Shown here one piece after another: positions 1 to 6,160 of a stretch of DNA of 9,936 bases. Source of the stretch: Candidatus Altarchaeales archaeon (lineage in GTDB: Archaea > Altiarchaeota > Altiarchaeia > IMC4 > SCGC-AAA252-I15); contig WJJK01000201.1 of NCBI GenBank assembly GCA_014729705.1, positions 1 through 9,936 on the forward strand, in the 5' to 3' direction. The notes beneath the pieces were generated by a model. The model was not told the DNA's origin. It did not search any database and saw nothing but the letters and a program-made list of their open reading frames with translations. A program made the translations under genes and the position numbers. Positions within the stretch are counted from its first letter, which is position 1. Each line of letters starts with the position of its first letter.

Positions 1-8
1 ATATAAGG
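1..8 (+). promoter_or_regulatory. Possible TATA box of the first membrane-protein gene
   Basis: An ATATAAGG box starts at the window edge, about 26-33 bases before the ATG at 34. In archaea the TATA box lies about 25 bases before the transcription start, so transcription would begin almost at the start codon and the mRNA would be leaderless or nearly so. No Shine-Dalgarno-like sequence is seen before the ATG, which agrees. The upstream BRE is cut off by the window edge, so this is only a candidate. Confidence 0.35.
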
Positions 9-33
9 TAGGTTAAAACAAATACTTCAATCC

Positions 34-870
34 ATGAAGGCTAAGGTTACCCTGGTTTTGCTGTCTCTGGCTGCGACCACCCTAGCCTACCCCTTCTTCT
101 TCGGTTTCACAGGCGTCAAACCCCGCTATGATGAAACAGGGTTGTATAAGGATCAGCTTGTGGTCCTGATCTTCTCAGACGTTGAGGAACCCATAAGGAT
201 CACGGAGGTAGAGGCTGCGGTTGAGGGGGAGGCGTGCATAAACCAAACATTTAGGCACTACAAAATCCTTAAAAACCCTGAAGACGCCCGATTCAAATAC
301 AAACAAGAGAGCCTGCTGATCCTGGACTGCCCAAACAACATCCCCTTCGATGAACACTACACAGCAGAAGTGACCATCACCTACTCCAAGTTCGGGCAAA
401 TCACAAGAAAAAGCAGGGGCAGGGTTGCCGGCCTCAAGAAAGCCCACAGCAAAAGCCACATTAGATACGTGTTGGGGGAGGCTGCGCCGGATAACGCCGC
501 TGAAGCGGGGGCGTGGATCCTGGGTTTAGCGTTAGTATGGTATCTGCCGCTTTATTTAGCCTATAAAATACTTAAACGGTTCAGCGCGTTTTATTGTTGG
601 CCTGCTTTTTTCTTCACATCAACAGCCCATCTTCTGAGGACGTTGACTGCGGTTTTCGCGGCAACCACCCGATACAATATGCCCGATGTATTCTACGACA
701 AAACCACACACCTTTTTTATCCCGCCACGAGCATCCTGCAAATCGTGGGGGGGGAATTCAAATACATGATTTATGTTTTGTTTATCTTCGACTCCCTAGC
801 ATATTATCTGCCGTTTGCCGCAGCAGCCGCAGCAATACGTTTAGTGAAGAGGAGGGTGGGCGGAAAATAA
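34..870 (+). CDS. Unrecognised secreted-domain membrane protein
   Basis: I do not recognise the family. The 278-residue protein begins with a probable signal peptide (Lys at 2 and 4, hydrophobic 5-17, likely cleavage after the Ala at 18). A polar, beta-rich segment of about 135 residues (20-155) follows, with only two cysteines, C68 and C99, which could form a disulfide if it is outside the cell, and one N-Q-T sequon at N70. The C-terminal half is membrane-embedded: hydrophobic stretches at about 158-180, 186-210 and 243-270, the last running into an alanine-rich FAAAAAA segment and a basic tail (KRRVGGK). This suggests an extracytoplasmic domain anchored by three C-terminal helices. Its TAA stop directly abuts the stop of convergent dapB. 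A run of eight G at 747-754 lies before the last helix. No function is assigned; the reading frame itself looks real from its length and domain organisation. Confidence 0.8.
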   Translation: MKAKVTLVLLSLAATTLAYPFFFGFTGVKPRYDETGLYKDQLVVLIFSDVEEPIRITEVEAAVEGEACINQTFRHYKILKNPEDARFKYKQESLLILDCPNNIPFDEHYTAEVTITYSKFGQITRKSRGRVAGLKKAHSKSHIRYVLGEAAPDNAAEAGAWILGLALVWYLPLYLAYKILKRFSAFYCWPAFFFTSTAHLLRTLTAVFAATTRYNMPDVFYDKTTHLFYPATSILQIVGGEFKYMIYVLFIFDSLAYYLPFAAAAAAIRLVKRRVGGK

Positions 871-1683
871 TTAATCTAACCCGAGAACCTGGTCCATGCC
901 GTAGATCCCTTGTTTTCCGTGGATGAATCGAACGGCAAGCAGGACTCCGTTTACGAATGCGTCCCTGCTTTGAGCGCGGTGGGTGATCTCGATGCTCTCC
1001 CCTAAGGTAGCGAAGAGGACCGTATGATCCCCGATTATGTCGCCTCCCCGGACTGCGTGGATCCCTATCTCCTTTTTCTTTCGGGGGGCCTCCCCCTGCC
1101 TGCCGTATGTGGCGTTTTCATCTAAATCCGCGCCAATGGATTCCGCTATCAACTGAGCGGTCTTCAATGCCGTGCCGGATGGCGCGTCTTTTTTGAATCG
1201 GTGATGGGTCTCTATTATCTCTATGTCGAAGTCGTTGAGGGTTTTCGCCGCCTGCTGTATTATTTTCCAGAAGACGTTGACGCCTATGCCCATGTTCGGG
1301 GAAATCACGGCACCCGCTTGAGAGGTGTTTATTGAATCCTTAATCTGGTTAAGCTGATCCTTGATGTAGCCGGTTGTGCCTATCACCAGGTTGGCTTGAT
1401 GGGATACCACGGTCTGGGTGTTTCGGGGAACTGCGTTGGCGGTTGAGAAATCCACTACTACGTCGGGTTTAGATTCCTCAAGAACCTCCCCCAGTTTGTC
1501 TGCGCCCCTGACCTCCACGCCGCAGGGTTTGCCTGTTGAGAGCACGCCAATGTCCTCCCCCGCGAAGGGGGTTCCGACTGCGTCTACTGCTGCCACCAAT
1601 TCAAGATCCTGCTCATCCAAAACACGCGAGGCTATGTCTTTACCCATTCGACCGCATCCTATGATTGCGACTTTTATCGTCAT
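871..1683 (-). CDS. dapB: 4-hydroxy-tetrahydrodipicolinate reductase (DapB)
   Basis: This cytoplasmic enzyme (EC 1.17.1.8) reduces 4-hydroxy-tetrahydrodipicolinate to tetrahydrodipicolinate with NAD(P)H, in the diaminopimelate route to lysine. The 270 residues match the usual length. The N-terminal Rossmann fold has the dinucleotide loop GCGRMG at 9-14, then DFS at 78-80, GTTG at 102-105 and SPNMG at 128-132. The family signature is intact at 158-173: ETHHRFKKDAPSGTAL, in which H160, H161 and K164 match the E. coli catalytic residues H159, H160 and K163. The ATG at 1683 places the loop normally. It diverges from purE across only 17 bp, so its promoter must lie inside purE. dapF, another gene of the same pathway, is on the same strand upstream beyond purE. 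No dapA is visible in the window. Confidence 0.97.
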   Translation of the reverse strand: MTIKVAIIGCGRMGKDIASRVLDEQDLELVAAVDAVGTPFAGEDIGVLSTGKPCGVEVRGADKLGEVLEESKPDVVVDFSTANAVPRNTQTVVSHQANLVIGTTGYIKDQLNQIKDSINTSQAGAVISPNMGIGVNVFWKIIQQAAKTLNDFDIEIIETHHRFKKDAPSGTALKTAQLIAESIGADLDENATYGRQGEAPRKKKEIGIHAVRGGDIIGDHTVLFATLGESIEITHRAQSRDAFVNGVLLAVRFIHGKQGIYGMDQVLGLD

Positions 1684-1719
1684 CTTTAAAATAACTATTT
1701 ATGGTTGAAGTATTAATAA
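1672..1719. promoter_or_regulatory. Overlapping divergent promoters of dapB and purE
   Basis: The two ATGs (1683 minus, 1701 plus) are 17 bp apart, so each promoter must reach into the other gene. TTTTAT at 1672-1677 is centred about 26 bases before the purE ATG, and on the minus strand TTATTAATA (1711-1719) is about 28-36 bases before the dapB ATG. Both distances fit archaeal TATA boxes driving leaderless or near-leaderless mRNAs. The assignment rests on position and AT content alone. Confidence 0.35.
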
Positions 1720-2084
1720 TCGCAGGCAGCAAATCCGATCAACACGTGGTTGATAAGGTGGAGAAGACGCTCACAGACCTTGAAGTATCCTATGGGTTTG
1801 AGGTATGCTCCGCGCACAGGGAGCCTGAGAGACTGGATGAATTGATTTCACAGTCGGATGCGAGGGTCTTCATATGCATCGCGGGTTTATCCGCCGCCCT
1901 GCCGGGGGTTACGGCATCCAAAACCAGTAAACCGGTTATTGGTGTGCCTGTTGAATCCAAGCTGGGGGGTTTGGATGCGTTGCTTTCCACCGTACAGATG
2001 CCCCCCGGGGTGCCTGTCGCGTGTGTCGGCGTCGACAACGGGAGGAACGCAGCCTACCTCGCAAAAAGGATTTTAGAGGCCTGA
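1701..2084 (+). CDS. purE: PurE, N5-CAIR mutase / AIR carboxylase family, C-terminally short
   Basis: PurE makes 4-carboxy-5-aminoimidazole ribonucleotide in purine synthesis, either from N5-CAIR (class I) or directly from AIR and CO2 (class II). The phosphate-binding GSKSD is at 9-13 and the catalytic SAHRxP region at 37-42, with H39 corresponding to E. coli H45. The ALPGV segment (66-70), the PVIGVPV strand and MPPGVPVA are also present. Two features are odd. The histidine of the class I AHLPG motif is alanine here (A66). The protein is only 127 residues against about 160, stopping after RILEA and so lacking the usual C-terminal helix. The last 12 bp overlap the 3' end of convergent dapF, whose own C terminus looks complete. 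It is most likely functional but shortened; class is not decided from sequence. Confidence 0.9.
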   Translation: MVEVLIIAGSKSDQHVVDKVEKTLTDLEVSYGFEVCSAHREPERLDELISQSDARVFICIAGLSAALPGVTASKTSKPVIGVPVESKLGGLDALLSTVQMPPGVPVACVGVDNGRNAAYLAKRILEA

Positions 2085-2933
2085 ATCTATCAGGCCTTCG
2101 AACACTTTTTCGGCGGGGCCTATCAAGTAGACTTTCGTTATTTCATCTTCTGTTAGTTCGAGTTCCACGCGTAAATCCCCGCCCTTAGCCTTGAAGTGTA
2201 TGGGTTTTTCCGGATCCGCTTTGTGGTTTAACACTGAGGCGACCGCGGAGGCGCATATGCCTGTGCCGCAGGCTAGTGTTTCAGCCTCCACCCCCCGCTC
2301 ATAGGTCCTTATTCTGAATTGGTTTTCCGCCAGGGGTTGGATGAAGTGTACGTTGGTGCCGTTGGGGAAGGCGTGTGTATAGTGCCTAATCCTCGACCCC
2401 GCCTGCACCACATCAAATAAATCAAGCTCATCCACAAACAAAACCGCATGGGGATTGCCCATCCCAACCGCAGTAACCCTGAACTCGAAGCCGTCCACTA
2501 AAATCTCCTCGTCGATGAAGGAGTTTTTACCGCAGTTTACTTGAGCGCCCACGCAATCGATTTGGGGGCGGCCCATATCCACTCGAACATCCTCCCCCAA
2601 AAAAATTATTTCCTTAGACCCTGCAAGGGTTTCAACAGTAAACTCGTCTGAATCCACGTAACCCTTCTGCCTGAGGTATTTAGCAAAACACCTTATGCCG
2701 TTTCCACACATCTCCGCAACCGAGCCGTCGGGGTTGTAGAATATGAATTTCGCGTCGAAGTCCCCTGACTTTTGTATGAATACAACACCGTCGGATCCCA
2801 CGCCAAAATGACGGTCGGATACCCTTGAGACGAATCCGGGTTTATCCGCCTCAGCAACCAATGGTTTCTCCCACTCGTCAACTAAAACAAAATCGTTTCC
2901 AGCCCCATGCATCTTCGTGAAAGGTATGTCCAT
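2073..2933 (-). CDS. dapF: Diaminopimelate epimerase (DapF)
   Basis: DapF (EC 5.1.1.7) interconverts LL- and meso-diaminopimelate in the lysine branch, without a cofactor, using two cysteines as acid and base. Both are present: C76 in MCGNGIRC and C222 in ACGTG, the latter inside the YERGVEAETLACGTG signature. The N terminus begins MDIPFTKMHGAGNDF, matching the conserved KMHGxGNDF and supporting the ATG at 2933. GVGSDG at 44-49, NPDGSxAEMCGNG and GNPHAV are also intact. Length is 286 residues, slightly above the bacterial norm of about 275. The protein ends in the usual GPAEKVFEG strand plus a short tail encoded within a palindrome. It overlaps convergent purE by 12 bp and diverges from the phosphatase-polB pair. 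Together with dapB it indicates lysine synthesis through diaminopimelate. Confidence 0.97.
   Translation of the reverse strand: MDIPFTKMHGAGNDFVLVDEWEKPLVAEADKPGFVSRVSDRHFGVGSDGVVFIQKSGDFDAKFIFYNPDGSVAEMCGNGIRCFAKYLRQKGYVDSDEFTVETLAGSKEIIFLGEDVRVDMGRPQIDCVGAQVNCGKNSFIDEEILVDGFEFRVTAVGMGNPHAVLFVDELDLFDVVQAGSRIRHYTHAFPNGTNVHFIQPLAENQFRIRTYERGVEAETLACGTGICASAVASVLNHKADPEKPIHFKAKGGDLRVELELTEDEITKVYLIGPAEKVFEGLIDSGL
2077..2097. terminator. Perfect 8-bp inverted repeat at the purE/dapF convergent end
   Basis: AGGCCTGA (2077-2084) and TCAGGCCT (2090-2097) are exact reverse complements around the 5-base loop ATCTA. The left arm contains the purE stop codon (TGA 2082-2084), and the element encodes the last residues of DapF, so it would form a hairpin at the 3' end of both mRNAs. 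It could mark or protect 3' ends. It lacks an adjoining T-run, and archaeal termination depends mainly on T-runs, so the terminator role is inference. Confidence 0.45.
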
Positions 2934-3036
2934 CTTAATTTAACCTAAATCCCTTTTTTCCTAAAGTAATATCCGGCTACTTCCCAGGGTATGGGAATTA
3001 TTTTAACGACGCCGACGTATACCTAAGTCAACAAGG
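2934..3036. promoter_or_regulatory. Divergent intergenic region between dapF and the HAD phosphatase gene
   Basis: This 103-bp spacer must hold both promoters. For the phosphatase, TTATTTTA at 2998-3005 lies 32-39 bases before the ATG at 3037, which would give a leader of about 8-10 bases. For dapF, TTTAGG on the minus strand (2960-2965) is at a plausible distance but is a poor TATA match. A 17-bp inverted repeat at 2981-2997 sits immediately before the plus-strand box. No small gene or RNA gene is evident. Confidence 0.35.
2981..2997. repeat. Inverted repeat TTCCCA-N5-TGGGAA, possible operator
   Basis: The arms TTCCCA (2981-2986) and TGGGAA (2992-2997) are perfect reverse complements separated by GGGTA. 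The element directly precedes the AT-rich box proposed for the phosphatase-polB transcript, where the BRE would be, so a dimeric regulator bound here could block transcription factor B. Six-base arms can arise by chance in 100 bp, and no second copy was noticed in the window. Confidence 0.3.
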
Positions 3037-3831
3037 ATGAATAAAGGTAGGAGCACTATAAAAGAGGCGGGGGGTTTTTTGTTTGACATGGACGGCGTCA
3101 TATGGCGGGGGGACAGTCTTTTCCCTGGCGCAGAAAAAGTGGTGCAAAAGATACGGGGTGAGGGGAAAAAAATCCTTTTTGTCACAAACAACGCAAGCAA
3201 AACCCGAAAACACTTTCAAAGGAAGCTGGGGAGTATGGGCATCACCGTGTCGGAGGGGGAATTAATTAACTCCGCATACGCCGCATCCCACTATATTGCG
3301 CGGGAACAGGGACCCTCTAAAATCCATGTCCTGGGATCGGAAGGGCTTGGAAAAGAGCTTTTAAACCTAGGTCACACGTTGGTTGAGCGGGGGGCGGACT
3401 TCGTTGTCACAGGCCATACTACTGAGTGCTGCTGGATTGATCTGAGAAACGCTTTATGGAATATACACTACGACGGCGCGAAATTCATCGCATGCAACGC
3501 GGATAGGACCGCAGACCACGGTGAGGGGTTAATCCCCGCCGCAGGCGCCTTCATGAAGGCGCTTGAATACTCCTCCAACACCAAGCCCACGGTAGTAGGT
3601 AAACCCAGTAAACCAGTCTATGATCTGGCTTTAGAGATTTTAGGTTTATCAAAGCAGGAGTGCGTGATGGTTGGAGACAACCTGGAGACTGACGTGAAGG
3701 GGGCAGTAGACAACCAAATATTCTCGGTTTTAGTTGAAACCGGGGTCCACGATAAGGCTGATTTCGATAGATTCGGCGTAAAACCGGATTTGGTGCTCGA
3801 CTCGGTAGCTGATCTTGAGGAATACATATGA
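3037..3831 (+). CDS. HAD-IIA family sugar/nucleotide phosphatase (NagD / phosphoglycolate phosphatase-like)
   Basis: This is a 264-residue HAD phosphatase of subfamily IIA, the group of NagD, 4-nitrophenylphosphatase and phosphoglycolate phosphatase. All four HAD motifs are visible: motif I FDMDGVIW with nucleophile D17 and acid/base D19; motif II VTNN with T50; the motif III lysine K189 in VVGKPSKP; and motif IV GDNLETD with D214 and D219 for magnesium. The roughly 130 residues between motifs II and III are the C2 cap that selects substrate, which I cannot name from sequence; phosphoglycolate, UMP and glycerol phosphates are all handled by relatives. The ATG at 3037 leaves a short N terminus before motif I, as usual. 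Its stop overlaps the polB start in ATGA (3828-3831), implying one transcript and translational coupling with the replicative polymerase. Confidence 0.92.
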   Translation: MNKGRSTIKEAGGFLFDMDGVIWRGDSLFPGAEKVVQKIRGEGKKILFVTNNASKTRKHFQRKLGSMGITVSEGELINSAYAASHYIAREQGPSKIHVLGSEGLGKELLNLGHTLVERGADFVVTGHTTECCWIDLRNALWNIHYDGAKFIACNADRTADHGEGLIPAAGAFMKALEYSSNTKPTVVGKPSKPVYDLALEILGLSKQECVMVGDNLETDVKGAVDNQIFSVLVETGVHDKADFDRFGVKPDLVLDSVADLEEYI

Positions 3832-6137
3832 AGTGCCTTCTTGACGCAGACTATCAGGTGCGGGGGGAAACCCCCCACATAAGATTATTCTATAAGACTG
3901 ACAGAGGCAGGGTGACTGAAAAGGTGTCGGACTTCAAGCCCTACTTTTATGCGCTGCCCCGCACGTCGATGGATGATGCGAGGAAGGCCGTTGAATCCCT
4001 GGAGGCTGTGACTTCGGTTGAAACCAAAAAAATGTTTAAATCAGAGGGGCAGACAAACGTCTTAGTCGTCTGCGTAGCCCTGCCAAGGGATGTCCCAAGG
4101 CTTAGGGGGGAGATAAGAAGCCTGCCTGAGATAGCGGATGTGTTTGAGGCGGATGTGCCTTTCGCAAGAAGATATCTCATAGACTCAAAAACAACCCCCA
4201 TGCAGTATTCAGATAAAATAACGTTGAATGTGGCGGCAGTCGACATCGAAGTCTACTGCCGGGGGGAGCCTAAATCCGATGAAGACCCCGTCATCATGAT
4301 AAGCTACGCAGACACCGGGGGGTTGCGCAGGGTTTGGACCTACAAAAACCCGGGCGTGAAAAAACAGTATGTGGAAGTCCTCGAAGGCGAGGAACAGGTA
4401 ATCAAGGCTTTGGTTGAAACAATAAAGAAACGGGAGGTAGACGTAATCTGCGGATACAATTCAGACAACTTCGACATGCCGTATCTTAAGGAGAGGTCAG
4501 AGATTTTGGGTTTGGATTTCAACCTAGGCTTCGATGACACCCCCGTTAAGATGGAGAGGAGGGGGATGAACAATGGAGCCCGCATCACAGGCCGCCCCCA
4601 CGTCGACTTATATCCCATCGCAAGGCAGGTCTATAATTTCCCCCGCTACCGGCTTGAAGACGTCTATGAAGGCATATTCGGAACCCGGAAGGTGGACATA
4701 AAAAAAGACGACATAAACGTGTTCTGGGACTCCAAGAAGGAAGGGGACCTTGAGTGCTTGATCGAGTATTCCATGAGCGACGTGGACGCTACCCTTGAGA
4801 TCGCCCAACAACTCCTACCCCTACAATATGAGTTGTCTAAGTTAATCAAACAGCCCCTGTATGAGACCTCGCGCATGGCTGCGGGACAGCGGGTTGAATA
4901 CCTTCTAATGCAGAGGGCGTGTGAAAAAAACATTTTAGTCCCCAACCGACCTGGAGATGAACTATACAATGAGAGGGGGGTCGACGATAAATACGAGGGC
5001 GCATATGTGGTTGAACCCAGAAAAGGCATACACGATAACATTGTTTTATTCGACTTCAGGTCCCTTTATCCCTCAATCATCATCTCCCATAACGTGGATC
5101 CCTCCACCTTGGACTGCGGATGCTGTCAGGAGGCCAATAAATCCCCGGCGGGACACGTATTTTGCACGAATAAAAAGGGTTTCATACCCTCCGTCCTGAA
5201 AACATTAATTAATTTGAGGGTTGAAACCAAAAAACAGCTTAAAGCCGAGGTTGACTCAGGCAAGAAAAGCCAGCTGGACGTTAGACAAAACGCCCTTAAG
5301 CTTCTGGCAAACAGCATGTATGGTTACTACGGGTTTCAGAGGGCCAGGTGGTATTGCCGTCCCTGCGCGGAATCCATAACCTCCTGGGGCAGGGACTACA
5401 TCCATAAGGCTATAAAGCAGGCGGAGGCCGAAGGATTCACTGTGGTATACGGGGACACCGACAGCGTGTATCTGACTTACCCCCGTGAGGCTGATGAGAA
5501 AAAGATTGTTGATAAGGCGGAGAGATTTAGGGAAACCCTCAACCAGGAGCTGCCTGAAGCCATGGAGCTTGAATTCGAGGGCTTCTACCCCCGGGGGGTC
5601 TTCATAACCAAGAAAAGGTATGCCGTAATAGGCGTGGACGGTAAACTCACAGTCAAAGGCCTTGAAACCCGCAGAAGGGATTGGGCGAGACTCGCTAAAT
5701 CGGCGCAGGAGAGGGTTTTGGACATTATTTTGGGGGAGAAGAACCCCAAGAAAGCAGCAGGTTACGTCAAGGATTTAGTGCAGAAGGTGAAGGCCGGCGA
5801 CATCCCGCTTGAGGATCTTGTCATACACACTCAGATGACCAGGAAAATAGGGGACTATGTATCCGAGGGCCCGCATGTTTTAGCGGCTAAGAAGGCGCTT
5901 AAAAACGGGCGGGAATTTCGGCAGGGAGACATAATATCCTATATAGTCACCCGCAGGGGTCAGAGCATAAGCGATAAGGCTCAGTTGATTGACGACACAG
6001 TGGAGGGGGACTATGACTCAGACTACTACATAAACAACCAGCTTCTGCCTGCGGTGCTGCGGATTCTTGAGGCCTTAGGCTATCAGGAGGGGGAGCTTAA
6101 AGGCCAGGGAAAACAAATGAGCTTGGGGGACTGGTGA
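3828..6137 (+). CDS. polB: Family B DNA polymerase with proofreading exonuclease
   Basis: This 769-residue replicative-type DNA polymerase (EC 2.7.7.7) has the full domain order. The N-terminal domain includes FKPYFYAL (36-43), matching the segment that forms the uracil-sensing pocket in archaeal PolB. Exonuclease motifs are Exo I DIE (D139, E141), Exo II YNSDNFD (D216) and Exo III YSMSD (D318). Polymerase motifs are A DFRSLYPSI (D409), B KLLANSMYG (K491) and C YGDTDS (D543, D545), followed by KKRY at 595-598. The chain ends exactly in QMSLGDW (763-769), a PCNA-interacting peptide. Cysteines C510 and C513 (WYCRPC) match a disulfide pair of Pyrococcus-type enzymes, and C430, C432, C433 and C446 lie near the other pair. 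No intein, split or missing catalytic residue is seen. It is the second gene of the unit begun by the HAD phosphatase. Confidence 0.98.
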   Translation: MKCLLDADYQVRGETPHIRLFYKTDRGRVTEKVSDFKPYFYALPRTSMDDARKAVESLEAVTSVETKKMFKSEGQTNVLVVCVALPRDVPRLRGEIRSLPEIADVFEADVPFARRYLIDSKTTPMQYSDKITLNVAAVDIEVYCRGEPKSDEDPVIMISYADTGGLRRVWTYKNPGVKKQYVEVLEGEEQVIKALVETIKKREVDVICGYNSDNFDMPYLKERSEILGLDFNLGFDDTPVKMERRGMNNGARITGRPHVDLYPIARQVYNFPRYRLEDVYEGIFGTRKVDIKKDDINVFWDSKKEGDLECLIEYSMSDVDATLEIAQQLLPLQYELSKLIKQPLYETSRMAAGQRVEYLLMQRACEKNILVPNRPGDELYNERGVDDKYEGAYVVEPRKGIHDNIVLFDFRSLYPSIIISHNVDPSTLDCGCCQEANKSPAGHVFCTNKKGFIPSVLKTLINLRVETKKQLKAEVDSGKKSQLDVRQNALKLLANSMYGYYGFQRARWYCRPCAESITSWGRDYIHKAIKQAEAEGFTVVYGDTDSVYLTYPREADEKKIVDKAERFRETLNQELPEAMELEFEGFYPRGVFITKKRYAVIGVDGKLTVKGLETRRRDWARLAKSAQERVLDIILGEKNPKKAAGYVKDLVQKVKAGDIPLEDLVIHTQMTRKIGDYVSEGPHVLAAKKALKNGREFRQGDIISYIVTRRGQSISDKAQLIDDTVEGDYDSDYYINNQLLPAVLRILEALGYQEGELKGQGKQMSLGDW

Positions 6138-6151
6138 ACCCCCTCCCCCAA
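6123..6151. terminator. Inverted repeat with 8-bp arms at the polB stop
   Basis: TTGGGGGA (6123-6130) and TCCCCCAA (6144-6151) are exact reverse complements around a 13-base loop that contains the polB TGA (6135-6137). The last codons of polB would thus pair with its 3' untranslated region in mRNA. On the minus strand the repeat lies just past the FKBP stop and its T-run. A role in 3'-end formation or message protection is inferred. Confidence 0.4.
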
Positions 6152-6160
6152 AAAATAATT
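6150..6160 (-). terminator. T-run terminator of the FKBP gene
   Basis: On the minus strand the FKBP stop codon (6161-6163) is followed at once by AATTATTTTTT, a T-rich stretch ending in six T. Archaeal RNA polymerase terminates on such T-runs without needing a hairpin. A G-rich segment follows. Confidence 0.5.

Noticed and set aside
127..169. ATGATGA followed by CTGA, resembling C and D boxes of an archaeal sRNA
   Set aside because: It lies inside the coding sequence of the first gene, the pattern is short, and I see no C'/D' pair or terminal stem.
594..926. Open frame of 110 codons overlapping the membrane-protein gene and the end of dapB
   Set aside because: It lies out of frame inside a longer gene, crosses the dapB end antisense, and its protein has no recognisable domain. 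It matters only as the alternative frame reached by slippage at the G8 tract.
2939..2947. TAGGTTAAA before dapF (minus strand), also found at 9-17 before the first gene
   Set aside because: The two copies lie at different distances from their start codons, so a shared promoter element is unlikely. A 9-mer repeated by chance in AT-rich spacers is plausible.
3069..3080. G6T6 run with a slippery-heptamer pattern (G GGT TTT) at codons 12-14 of the HAD gene
   Set aside because: A -1 shift here meets a TGA within a few codons and would destroy the enzyme just before its DMDG motif. No programmed use is plausible.
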